Part shown: piece after piece, positions 18,628 through 26,015 of the stretch
Position numbering within the stretch: the first letter of the stretch is position 1
Layout: each line of letters starts with the position of its first letter
DNA from: Candidatus Fukatsuia endosymbiont of Tuberolachnus salignus
Lineage (GTDB): Bacteria > Pseudomonadota > Gammaproteobacteria > Enterobacterales > Enterobacteriaceae
Direction: 5' to 3'
DNA length: 64,000 nt
Assembly (NCBI RefSeq): GCF_964030845.1
Contig: NZ_OZ034983.1
Span: 2,604,001 to 2,668,000 of the forward strand
Notes under the pieces: model-generated
Told to the model about the DNA's origin: nothing
The model's input: only the letters and a program-made list of their open reading frames with translations
The model's database searches: none
Position numbers and translations under genes: made by a program

Positions 18628-19305
18628 AATCGTCATGAGTGATGCCGCCATCGGATTGTCCGGCGGCTCGCCTCGCTGTCGATAGCATACTAAATCTTCG
18701 ATCGTGAGCACCGGCATCTTATGTTGTTTAGCAAATGTAACCACTTCTGGCATGCGTGCCATACTGCCATCATCGTTAGTGAGTTCACACAGCACCGCAG
18801 CAGGCTTTAACCCTGCCAATTGAGCCAGATCGATAGCCGCTTCAGTATGCCCACGTCGGGAAAGCACGCCGTTTGTTTCTGCACGCAGCGGGAAGACGTG
18901 ACCGGGGCGATTTAAATCAGCAGGTTTTGCGTTATCAGCAATAGCTGAAAGGATAGTCGTAAGTCGATCTGTTGCCGAAACCCCTGTTGTCACACCTTTT
19001 GCCGCTTCAATACTCACGGTAAACGCAGTTTTAAACTGGCTAGAATTTTTATTGACCATCATTGGTAATTCAAGTTGACAACGACGATCTTCAGTAATAC
19101 ACAGACAGACAATACCGCTACCGTGACGGATAGTTAACGCCATTTGCTCTACGGTCATTGTTTCTGCCGCGAAGATCATATCGCCTTCATTTTCACGGTT
19201 TTCATCATCCAGTACCATGACACCAAGACCATTACGTAAAGCACAGAGTGCACGCTTTACGCGTTCTATAGGGGGGCCAAATTCAGAGCACAGTGTCTGA
19301 TCCAC
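18613..19305 (-). CDS. ribB: 3,4-dihydroxy-2-butanone-4-phosphate synthase RibB
   Basis: RibB converts ribulose 5-phosphate to 3,4-dihydroxy-2-butanone 4-phosphate for riboflavin. Typical motifs are DDENRENEGDMIFAAE (metal-binding Glu residues), TIRHGSGIVC, RPGHVFPLRA and GHTEAAIDLA. I chose GTG 19305, which gives a start (VDQTL-SEFG) collinear with E. coli RibB and an AGG 8 nt upstream; an in-frame TTG at 19320 is less likely. The length is 230 residues, about a dozen longer than E. coli at the C-terminus, where the frame runs into the ygiC 3' end. In E. coli ribB is preceded by an FMN riboswitch; I could not recognise one here. Confidence 0.94.
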   Translation of the reverse strand: MDQTLCSEFGPPIERVKRALCALRNGLGVMVLDDENRENEGDMIFAAETMTVEQMALTIRHGSGIVCLCITEDRRCQLELPMMVNKNSSQFKTAFTVSIEAAKGVTTGVSATDRLTTILSAIADNAKPADLNRPGHVFPLRAETNGVLSRRGHTEAAIDLAQLAGLKPAAVLCELTNDDGSMARMPEVVTFAKQHKMPVLTIEDLVCYRQRGEPPDNPMAASLMTISHRI

Positions 19306-19672
19306 GGTAAAAAACCTCAATAAAATAAGCTTTCACAGACTTCCACAAGGGAATGAATTACTATCCTGATCCTCGTACATACTGATCTGAGAATGAGATT
19401 CGGAACTATATCGTTAATCATTCATACAGGCAATCCACAAAATAGACCCACGGTGAAACCTACTTGTTGTGTGTTACTGTGAGCTCTATTGAATTGAATG
19501 ACACTACCAAAAGGTTTATCCAAAGTGGATCAGGCATTACACTTATAGCATCTTGACCACAGATCTCATTATGCCTCTTTCAAAATCTGCTGTGTGACGT
19601 GGATCCTACATTGTATCCTAGGCTTCAAGTCGCTTTGGGTTTTCGAAAGAGCTTGAATTACTGGAGAATATT
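19306..19672. other. Divergent intergenic region ribB-ubiK
   Basis: The 367 bp between ribB (leftward) and ubiK (rightward) hold no coding frame I can support. The minus-strand sequence was read for the conserved FMN-riboswitch blocks and they were not found. A GGAG lies before the ubiK start. Promoters for both genes must be here but none is obvious by eye. Confidence 0.5.
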
Positions 19673-19921
19673 ATGATAGATGCGAAAAAGATTGAAGAAA
19701 TCGCTCGCCAGGTGCATGAATCACTGCCTTATGGCGTACGCGAGTTCGGGGATAACGTTGAAAAAAAAATCCGTCAGATACTGCAAACACAGCTCACCCG
19801 TCTCGATTTGGTTAATCGAGAGGAATTTGACGTACAAACTCAGGTTTTATCACGTATCCGAGAGAAACTTGTAACTTTGGAGCAGCGGCTGGATGAGTTA
19901 GAAGCAAAATCTAGCCTATGA
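19673..19921 (+). CDS. ubiK: Ubiquinone biosynthesis accessory factor UbiK
   Basis: UbiK (YqiC) is a small coiled-coil protein that partners UbiJ in the aerobic ubiquinone assembly complex. The sequence MIDAKKIEEIARQVHESLP, FGDNVEKKIRQILQTQLTRLDLVNREEFDVQTQVL is close to E. coli YqiC. It has 82 residues against 96: the variable C-terminal tail after the coiled coil (LEQRLDELEAKSSL) is shorter. GGAGA precedes the ATG. The ribB-ubiK divergent pair is conserved in enterobacteria; what follows (the 20034 gene) is not. Confidence 0.94.
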   Translation: MIDAKKIEEIARQVHESLPYGVREFGDNVEKKIRQILQTQLTRLDLVNREEFDVQTQVLSRIREKLVTLEQRLDELEAKSSL

Positions 19922-20033
19922 ATGCGAGTTATGAATTTTCGATGAGGTGGCACCTCGAAACATGACCACTACAGCGGCTTCGCCCTATCGATTGTGGCCT
20001 CAGGTTTTTTCATAAATGTGATAGAGGTGCTCT

Positions 20034-21068
20034 ATGTGTTCGCCTCCAGTTAGCAATGAAAATTTAATATCCGGCAATTATGCGGCTCCCTCTGGTAGAA
20101 GACGGAAAAAATTTGAATTTGTACGGCATCGAAGCACGAACGATTGTATTGCTAACATCGATGACGGGCGCTATCCATCTTTGGAAAAGGATTACGTTTT
20201 AAGGGATAGCGTTAGATCCGCTTTTATTCAAGCGGATGTCTTTTACAATAAGGCAAATCGGCGTGATGTTCCAACAAGCAATTCTCCCAATGGCATAGAT
20301 ACTATTCAAACTGTACGTAAATGGGTACGTAGAAAAGCCGCCGATATGTCAGACGATCTACGACAAGAATTTGATGATGCTTGTAAAAATAATAATTGGG
20401 TCATCATACAAAGAATTTATGGTGAATTAGTTGTGAAAGCCTATGAAAATCATCAAACCGATCAGGATAATCTTTCTGCTGGAAACTTAGCTTCAATTTC
20501 AACAAAAGTAGAAGCAAGCGCCACAACCCACGAGAGTGAATATAAAGAGGGGATCCCAACTTATTGTGGAGAGATCTCTTATTTAGTTTACACCTTGTTA
20601 TGTAGACAAGGTGTAAATCCGGAGATAATGCGAGTGATCTGTTTTACAGAAAATAACCCAGATAATCCTGATTTCGCTAATAATCACGCCCTAATTATCT
20701 ACTCTTCAGACCCGAATCTATTCACAAATATGGAATTTTACTGTGGTATTAATGAAGGCACCCCTAATTCATATTCTCTTTTTATCGATTTTTGCGCTGA
20801 AATAAATGAAAAAAAAGAAATATTTCTGATTCTTGACCCTTGGAGTAAGGATAATAAAATTATTGATCCACTGATAAAAGATGAGGTTTTTGATGTTATT
20901 AAAAATAATTTTCCAGATGAAGACGAGAAGACAATAAAAAAAAGATTCTTAAAGCAAATTATAGACGGTATATTAGTCGAATCCGAGGTATTGGCTGAAA
21001 GTTATGATGAATCTAATTTTAGCACTCGTCAGGGAGCATCCGTTCATATTGATGTCCCTATGTCTTGA
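20034..21068 (+). CDS. Candidate papain-like Cys-His-Asp effector, function unknown
   Basis: This 344-residue protein has no signal peptide or membrane segment. I do not recognise its family by name. A possible catalytic triad is visible in the order expected for papain-fold proteases and deamidases: Cys178 in TYCGEISYLVY, His218 in NNHALIIYS and Asp268 in LILDPWS. The first 150 residues are basic then helical (RKWVRRKAAD), as in secreted effectors with an N-terminal secretion region; the last 80 are acidic and lysine-rich. It stands alone between ubiK and the ruvA group, flanked by an element A end and an ERIC copy, and is AT-rich. I infer an acquired type III effector or toxin domain; a housekeeping role is possible. 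Confidence 0.55.
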   Translation: MCSPPVSNENLISGNYAAPSGRRRKKFEFVRHRSTNDCIANIDDGRYPSLEKDYVLRDSVRSAFIQADVFYNKANRRDVPTSNSPNGIDTIQTVRKWVRRKAADMSDDLRQEFDDACKNNNWVIIQRIYGELVVKAYENHQTDQDNLSAGNLASISTKVEASATTHESEYKEGIPTYCGEISYLVYTLLCRQGVNPEIMRVICFTENNPDNPDFANNHALIIYSSDPNLFTNMEFYCGINEGTPNSYSLFIDFCAEINEKKEIFLILDPWSKDNKIIDPLIKDEVFDVIKNNFPDEDEKTIKKRFLKQIIDGILVESEVLAESYDESNFSTRQGASVHIDVPMS

Positions 21069-21083
21069 CACGGCGAGCAACAA

Positions 21084-21101
21084 AGATTCCGAACAGGTTC
21101 T
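21084..21101. repeat. Repeat element A, solo end
   Basis: AGATTCCGAACAGGTTCT is one inverted end of element A, lying 16 bp after the stop codon of the 20034 gene and about 30 bp before ERIC copy 3. Confidence 0.65.
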
Positions 21102-21132
21102 AATAGAAGCTCAGACAAAAGCGATAGTAGCA

Positions 21133-21259
21133 TATACCCTTCGTCTTTCAAGTTACGGCGGCGTTGGCTGCTCGCACTTATCCCAGTCATGTACTACCTG
21201 TACACTCCTGGGATTCGATTGATTGCCGCCTTGCCGTAACTCGAAACTCATTGGGTATA
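21133..21259. repeat. ERIC element, copy 3 (full 127 bp)
   Basis: Ends TATACCCTTCGTC and CTCATTGGGTATA enclose the complete ERIC core, including the central inverted segments GTACTACC and GTACACTCCTGGG that copies 1 and 2 lack. The length of 127 bp equals the known ERIC unit. It occupies the place where ruvB would follow ruvA. Confidence 0.93.
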
Positions 21260-21278
21260 GAAAGCATTCATGCTGGAC

Positions 21279-21893
21279 CTATAAGGCGGAGCGTAAAGCG
21301 TCACGTATTAATGTTTCACAATCCACCCCTGTTTTGGCAATTTTGTTGACCAATCGACTGGCTTCCTGCGGTTTATAACCTAGAGTCACTAACGCTGATA
21401 CGGCCTCAGCTTCAATATCTGCATCTGATACTTTCGCCGGCTCGGCTAGCGATGGAATATCACCACGGTTACTAAACAGATCACCATGTAAGCTTTTAAA
21501 GCGATCTTTCATTTCGACTACTAAACGCTCTGCTGTTTTTTTACCTACCCCTGGGAGTCTGATCAAGGTGGTGATTTCTTCCTTCTCTACTGCGCCGACA
21601 AATTGATGTGCCGACATGCCAGATAAAATCCCCAGCGCTAATTTGGGCCCAACACCATTGACTTTAATTAATTCACGAAAGAGGGCGCGTTCCTGTTTAT
21701 CATTAAAACCATAGAGTAGCTGTGAATCTTCACGTACCACGAATTGGGTAAAGATAATCGCTTCTTGCCCCAAATCGGGTAGCTGACAGAAACACGTCAT
21801 AGGTAACTGGATTTCATAGCCAACACCCTGAACTTCCAACAACATTAACGGCGGCTGTTTTTCTAAAATGATACCCCGAAGACGCCCTATCAT
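21279..21893 (-). CDS. ruvA: Holliday junction DNA-binding protein RuvA
   Basis: RuvA binds four-way junctions and positions RuvB for branch migration. The 204-residue protein (E. coli 203) shows MIGRLRGIILEK, the OB-fold segment, the acidic pin region, two helix-hairpin-helix motifs (VNGVGPKLALGIL; LPGVGKKTAERLVVE) and the C-terminal UBA-like domain (ALVTLGYKPQEASRLV). It is 11 bp from ruvC. In nearly all enterobacteria ruvB follows directly; here the gene is followed by ERIC copy 3 and foreign sequence, so ruvB is lost or moved. Confidence 0.97.
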   Translation of the reverse strand: MIGRLRGIILEKQPPLMLLEVQGVGYEIQLPMTCFCQLPDLGQEAIIFTQFVVREDSQLLYGFNDKQERALFRELIKVNGVGPKLALGILSGMSAHQFVGAVEKEEITTLIRLPGVGKKTAERLVVEMKDRFKSLHGDLFSNRGDIPSLAEPAKVSDADIEAEAVSALVTLGYKPQEASRLVNKIAKTGVDCETLIRDALRSAL

Positions 21894-21904
21894 GTTAACT
21901 CTCT

Positions 21905-22396
21905 TTAAGATGAGGTTGGATTAAAATGGCAGTAAGTGATGGCTACTGCTAAGGCATCGGCGGCATCTGCCTGAGGATTGGCAGGCAGTTTCAATAAAGA
22001 ACGTACCATATGCTGCACTTGGCTCTTATCTGCCGAACCCGTACCAACCACTGTTTGTTTAATCTGCCGGGCAGCATATTCGAACACCGGTAAATTCTGA
22101 TTTACGGCTGCGACTATAGCCACTCCCCGTGCTTGACCGAGTTTCAATGCAGAAGCCGCATTTTTTGCCATAAAGACTTGTTCGATAGCAAAAAAATTCG
22201 GCTGCTGCTGGGTAATAATTTCAGTGACACCCGCATAAATCAACTTTAATCGGCTGGGTAAATCATCTAGCTGTGTGCCCTCTACCTGTGTACGAATGCA
22301 CCCACTGCCCAGATAACTCAAGCGGTTTCCCTGCTGACGAACAACACCATAACCTGTGATACGAGAGCCGGGATCGATACCCAAAATAATTGCCAT
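21905..22396 (-). CDS. ruvC: Holliday junction resolvase RuvC
   Basis: RuvC is the endonuclease that cuts Holliday junctions symmetrically after RuvAB migration. It starts MAIILGIDPGSRITGYGVV with catalytic Asp8; Glu in FAIEQVF and the C-terminal pair in ADAADALAVAITYCH complete the four-acid site. The product is 163 residues, about ten fewer than E. coli, the difference lying in the non-catalytic tail. It follows yebC by 38 bp in the conserved aspS-yebC-ruvC-ruvA direction. Confidence 0.96.
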   Translation of the reverse strand: MAIILGIDPGSRITGYGVVRQQGNRLSYLGSGCIRTQVEGTQLDDLPSRLKLIYAGVTEIITQQQPNFFAIEQVFMAKNAASALKLGQARGVAIVAAVNQNLPVFEYAARQIKQTVVGTGSADKSQVQHMVRSLLKLPANPQADAADALAVAITYCHFNPTSS

Positions 22397-22434
22397 GACC
22401 AGTATTCACCTTTAGCATCAATTGCAGAGGCCAA

Positions 22435-23178
22435 TTATAATGTGGCAGCAATTTCATCGGAAATTTCACCATTGTGATAAACCTCTTGCACATCGTCTGA
22501 TTCTTCCAGCATATCGATCAAACGTAGCAGTATCGGTGCAGTTTCTGCATCCAAATCCACTTTAGTTGAGGGGATAAAGGATACTTCAGCCATCTGTGCT
22601 TTTAAGCCAGACTCATCCAATGCATCCTTTACTGCATCGAAATCCTCCGGCGTGGTAAGCACATCGATAGTACCATCGTCATAAACCGTTATATCATCAG
22701 CGCCTGCCCTTATCGCCAGTTCCATCATCGTTCCTTCATCCAGACCGGGTGCATAAGAGATTACCCCTTTTTTGCTAAATAAATAGGCTACCGAACCATC
22801 GGTACCTAAATTACCGCCGGTTTTAGTGAAAGCATGCCGTACTTCAGACACCGTACGGTTACGATTATCACTTAGGCACTCAACCATCACTGCGGCACCA
22901 CCAAGGGCATATCCCTCATAGATGATGGTTTCCATGTGATTATTTTCATCGTCACCGACACCACGGGCAATCGCACGATTCAACGTATCACGCGTCATGT
23001 TATTCGATAACGCTTTATCGATGGCAGCCCTCAGACGCGGATTTGCCGCCGGATCGCCGCCACCCAACTTGGCAGCGGTCACTAACTCACGGATAATCTT
23101 AGTGAAAATTTTTCCACGTTTGGCATCCTGCGCGGCTTTGCGGTGTTTGGTGTTTGCCCATTTGCTATGACCTGCCAT
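22435..23178 (-). CDS. yebC: YebC/PmpR family protein
   Basis: This is a conserved cytosolic DNA- or translation-associated protein. Family members have been described as transcription regulators and, more recently, as factors easing ribosome stalling; its exact role here is open. The sequence MAGHSKWANTKHRKAAQDAKRGKIF and KLGGGDPAANPRLRAAIDKA are signatures. The length is 247 residues (E. coli 246) from ATG 23178, which has GGAGA 5-6 nt upstream; an in-frame ATG at 23190 is rejected. nudB, usual between aspS and yebC, is absent. Confidence 0.96.
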   Translation of the reverse strand: MAGHSKWANTKHRKAAQDAKRGKIFTKIIRELVTAAKLGGGDPAANPRLRAAIDKALSNNMTRDTLNRAIARGVGDDENNHMETIIYEGYALGGAAVMVECLSDNRNRTVSEVRHAFTKTGGNLGTDGSVAYLFSKKGVISYAPGLDEGTMMELAIRAGADDITVYDDGTIDVLTTPEDFDAVKDALDESGLKAQMAEVSFIPSTKVDLDAETAPILLRLIDMLEESDDVQEVYHNGEISDEIAATL

Positions 23179-23239
23179 AAAAATCTCCAAAAATCATTTT
23201 TCTAGATCCCAATATTGCTCGTCGATGACTCCAGGGCGT

Positions 23240-25030
23240 TTACGGTTCATTCGGCTTTTTTTCCGCGTTTTCCATTATCAACGTGCTGATCGACAGTTCT
23301 TGCAATGAGGCAGGGTTAGCGAAACCAGGTGCTTCTGTTAGCAAACAGGCGGCAGCAGTGGTTTTTGGAAAGGCGATCACATCACGGATATTATCGCTAT
23401 CTGTCAACAACATCACTAAACGATCCAGGCCAAAAGCCAAACCTGCATGTGGCGGCGTCCCGTATTTCAGCGCATCGAGTAAAAAACCAAATTTTTCGCG
23501 TTGTTCCTGTTGATTGATGCCGAGAATAGAAAATACTTGTTGTTGCATTTCGCTATGGTGGATACGTACTGATCCGCCGCCAACTTCATAACCATTAATC
23601 ACCATATCATAGGCGTTGGCGATAGCGGCGACTGGGTTTGCTGCCAGTTCAGTTTGTGTCATTTCTTTGGGTGCGGTAAAGGGGTGATGCATGGCGCTCA
23701 TGCCCCCCATTTTGTTGTCTTCAAACAAGGGAAAATCAATTACCCACAAGGGAGCCCAGCTATCCTGTTTGATTAATTTCCTGTTAATTGCCAGTTTTAC
23801 ACGCAGTGTCCCCATTGCATCGCTAACAATTTTAAAATTATCTGCAGCAAAAAATAAGATATCGCCATTCTCAGCCTTAGTACGTTCCAGAATATTTTTC
23901 AATACATCGGTATTCAGAAATTTGGCAATCGGGCCTTGCACGCCGTTTAACCCAGCTTCGCGGTCATTCACCTTTAGCCAAGCTAAGCCTTTAGCACCCT
24001 GTTGTTTAATAATTTCAGTGTATTCATCAATTTGTTTACGAGTGATTTGTGTCCCATCTTTAACACGTATCGCGACTACTCGTCCTGCTGCATCATTGGC
24101 AGGATCGGCAAAAACTTTACATTCGACTGAGGTGACTAAGTCAGCGATATCGACTAGCTCCAATGGATTACGCAAATCCGGTTTGTCGGAACCAAAACGG
24201 CGTATAGCTTCAGAAAAAGTAATGATGGGAAAGGTGCCGAGATCGACCCCTTTGATTTCTTTCCACAGTTTGCAGATCAGTTCTTCCATCAGATGACGCA
24301 GCTGTTCAGCACTCATAAAGGAGGTTTCAACGTCGATTTGGGTAAATTCAGGCTGACGATCGGCACGCAAATCTTCATCACGGAAACATTTCACAATTTG
24401 ATAGTAACGGTCGAAACCTGACATCATCAGCAACTGTTTAAACAACTGTGGTGATTGTGGCAGAGCATAGAATTTGCCTTTACTCACTCGACTCGGCACC
24501 AGATAATCACGGGCGCCTTCTGGTGTGGCTTTGGTGAGCATTGGGGTTTCAATGTCGAGGAAATCATGACTATCCATAAAATGGCGCACAAAACGAGTAA
24601 TTTTAGCGCGTGTTTTTATCCGCAGTGCCATTTCTGGACGCCGCAAATCCAGATAGCGATATTTTAAACGAGGCTCTTCATTATTAATCTGCTTATTATC
24701 TAGTGGTGGGGGTTCGCTACGGTTGATAATATTGAGTGTCTCGGCGAGTACCTCAATTTCACCGGTCAGCATCTTTTTATTTATTTGTTCACCGATGCGT
24801 GCCCGCACAGTACCTGTTACCTGAATGCAGAATTCATTACGCAATAACAATGCCTGTGCAAAAGCGAGGGGTTGACCCTGATCGAAAAATATCTGGACAA
24901 TGCCTTCTCGATCGCGCATATCAATAAAAATAGAACTACCGAGGTCACGGCGACGATTAACCCAGCCACACAAAGTGACTTCTTGATTGACATGGGACAA
25001 ATTTAACTGCCCACAATATTCAGTACGCAT
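23240..25030 (-). CDS. aspS: Aspartyl-tRNA synthetase
   Basis: AspRS charges tRNA-Asp. The 596-residue protein (E. coli 590) is the bacterial class II type: an N-terminal OB-fold anticodon-binding domain (MRTEYCGQLNLSHVNQEVTL, GWVNRRRDLGS), motif 1 around FLDIETPMLTKATPEGARD, motif 2 FRDEDLRADRQPEFTQID, the GAD insertion domain and motif 3 GLAFGLDRLVML. The C-terminus is slightly longer than in E. coli. It heads the leftward group aspS-yebC-ruvC-ruvA, and starts at ATG 25030 with GGGTA just upstream. Confidence 0.98.
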   Translation of the reverse strand: MRTEYCGQLNLSHVNQEVTLCGWVNRRRDLGSSIFIDMRDREGIVQIFFDQGQPLAFAQALLLRNEFCIQVTGTVRARIGEQINKKMLTGEIEVLAETLNIINRSEPPPLDNKQINNEEPRLKYRYLDLRRPEMALRIKTRAKITRFVRHFMDSHDFLDIETPMLTKATPEGARDYLVPSRVSKGKFYALPQSPQLFKQLLMMSGFDRYYQIVKCFRDEDLRADRQPEFTQIDVETSFMSAEQLRHLMEELICKLWKEIKGVDLGTFPIITFSEAIRRFGSDKPDLRNPLELVDIADLVTSVECKVFADPANDAAGRVVAIRVKDGTQITRKQIDEYTEIIKQQGAKGLAWLKVNDREAGLNGVQGPIAKFLNTDVLKNILERTKAENGDILFFAADNFKIVSDAMGTLRVKLAINRKLIKQDSWAPLWVIDFPLFEDNKMGGMSAMHHPFTAPKEMTQTELAANPVAAIANAYDMVINGYEVGGGSVRIHHSEMQQQVFSILGINQQEQREKFGFLLDALKYGTPPHAGLAFGLDRLVMLLTDSDNIRDVIAFPKTTAAACLLTEAPGFANPASLQELSISTLIMENAEKKPNEP

Positions 25031-25399
25031 ACCCTACCCTTTAAACTATCCTTCAACGAGGTTGCCGGAAACTGTTGCGCTTATTTTTGCCATTTAAAAA
25101 ACAAATATGTCCTAGTCTAGCTAAGGTATGAAATCAAGAACAGCTTTTATTATCCTGTATTTTGGTGAGTGTTTATGCAGATGATGCAAAGTTTTGAGAG
25201 TCTGTTTAGAATTGTTGTGAGCAAAGCGCCGGGGAGGATATAAGGCACAGTTTTCTACCTGATTTGTGTTAAAATTTTTCTTGCTGTTAGAGTATATGAA
25301 ATGAAAACCCACCGAGACAAATTAGGCTTTGGTTTGCACGGTAGGGATCTTTGCCCTTTAAAGCAAGGAGGATGTTGAAATTGGGCTATGGAGTCTAAA
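25031..25399. other. Divergent intergenic region aspS-yecN
   Basis: This 369-bp gap carries no credible gene. A strong Shine-Dalgarno-like AAGGAGG at 25364-25370 is too far from the yecN start to serve it and precedes no extended frame. Promoters for aspS and yecN are expected here, but I cannot place them with confidence. Confidence 0.45.
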
Positions 25400-25795
25400 A
25401 TGGTTAGCTCGTTTTATGTTGTTTTGGGCGCAATATTGCTGCTCAAGCTCTCGTTAGATGTAGTAAAACTCAGAAATCAATACCGGGTAACCTATGGTGA
25501 TGGCGGTTTTTCTGAATTGCAAACCGCCATTGCTGTTTATAGCGGCGCTGTGGAATATGTCCCTATCGCACTTATTTTACTCATAATACTTGAGATGAAC
25601 GGCGCAGAAACCTGGATAATTCATCTTTGTGGGCTAATATTAATCGTGGAGCGTTTATTACACTTTTATCACCTGCGCTATCACGATATCCGTTGGCAGG
25701 GTTCTGCCATCAACACGGCTTACATTTCTCTTATGCTCATGATCATCGGCAATATCTACTATATGCCCTGGAGTCAGCTCTTTAGTTTATACTGA
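25400..25795 (+). CDS. yecN: MAPEG family inner membrane protein YecN
   Basis: The product is a 131-residue membrane protein of the MAPEG superfamily (membrane-associated proteins in eicosanoid and glutathione metabolism); the bacterial function is unknown. MVSSFYVVLGAILLLKLSLD, then QYRVTYGDGGFSELQTAIA-GAVEYVPIALILL and LLHFYHLRYH show the four-helix pattern and the conserved N/E-x-x-P region. ATG 25400 gives exactly the E. coli length with GGAG 6 nt upstream, so the ATG at 25388 is rejected. It lies near aspS as in E. coli, where yecDE intervene and cmoAB follow; those are missing here. Confidence 0.9.
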   Translation: MVSSFYVVLGAILLLKLSLDVVKLRNQYRVTYGDGGFSELQTAIAVYSGAVEYVPIALILLIILEMNGAETWIIHLCGLILIVERLLHFYHLRYHDIRWQGSAINTAYISLMLMIIGNIYYMPWSQLFSLY

Positions 25796-25922
25796 TGACA
25801 TTTTTTTGTTTCTAGTCTGAGGTGCTACCCACAGTCCATTGTATGCCACATTTCTTCAGCTCTCTAGTTGGCGCCAAATCAGTATTTGTCGTGTGAAGTC
25901 AAGCCTGTCATCAAGAATAAAG

Positions 25923-25961
25923 AGGCAGACGGTTCCGTCGCTGTTGGGGATTCACTATAAT
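25923..25961 (+). promoter_or_regulatory. purL promoter with PurR-type operator
   Basis: AGGCAGACGGTTCCGT (25923-25938) fits the PurR operator ANGCAANCGNTTNCNT at all but one fixed position. A perfect TATAAT lies at 25956-25961, and a weak -35 (TTCCGT, 25933-25938) 17 bp upstream of it overlaps the operator. purL starts 55 bp further on. This predicts repression by PurR with hypoxanthine or guanine, as in E. coli. Confidence 0.78.
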
Positions 25962-26015
25962 AGCGCGCGTTAACATGCTACTCCCTTTGCTTCATCGATG
26001 AGAGAAACTTTGCTT

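Noticed and set aside
19306..19672. FMN riboswitch expected upstream of ribB
   Set aside because: The minus-strand leader was read for the conserved RFN blocks and no convincing match was found, so none is annotated.
25121..25312. 63-codon minus-strand frame upstream of aspS
   Set aside because: It lies in the promoter region, has no ribosome binding site and no recognisable pattern.
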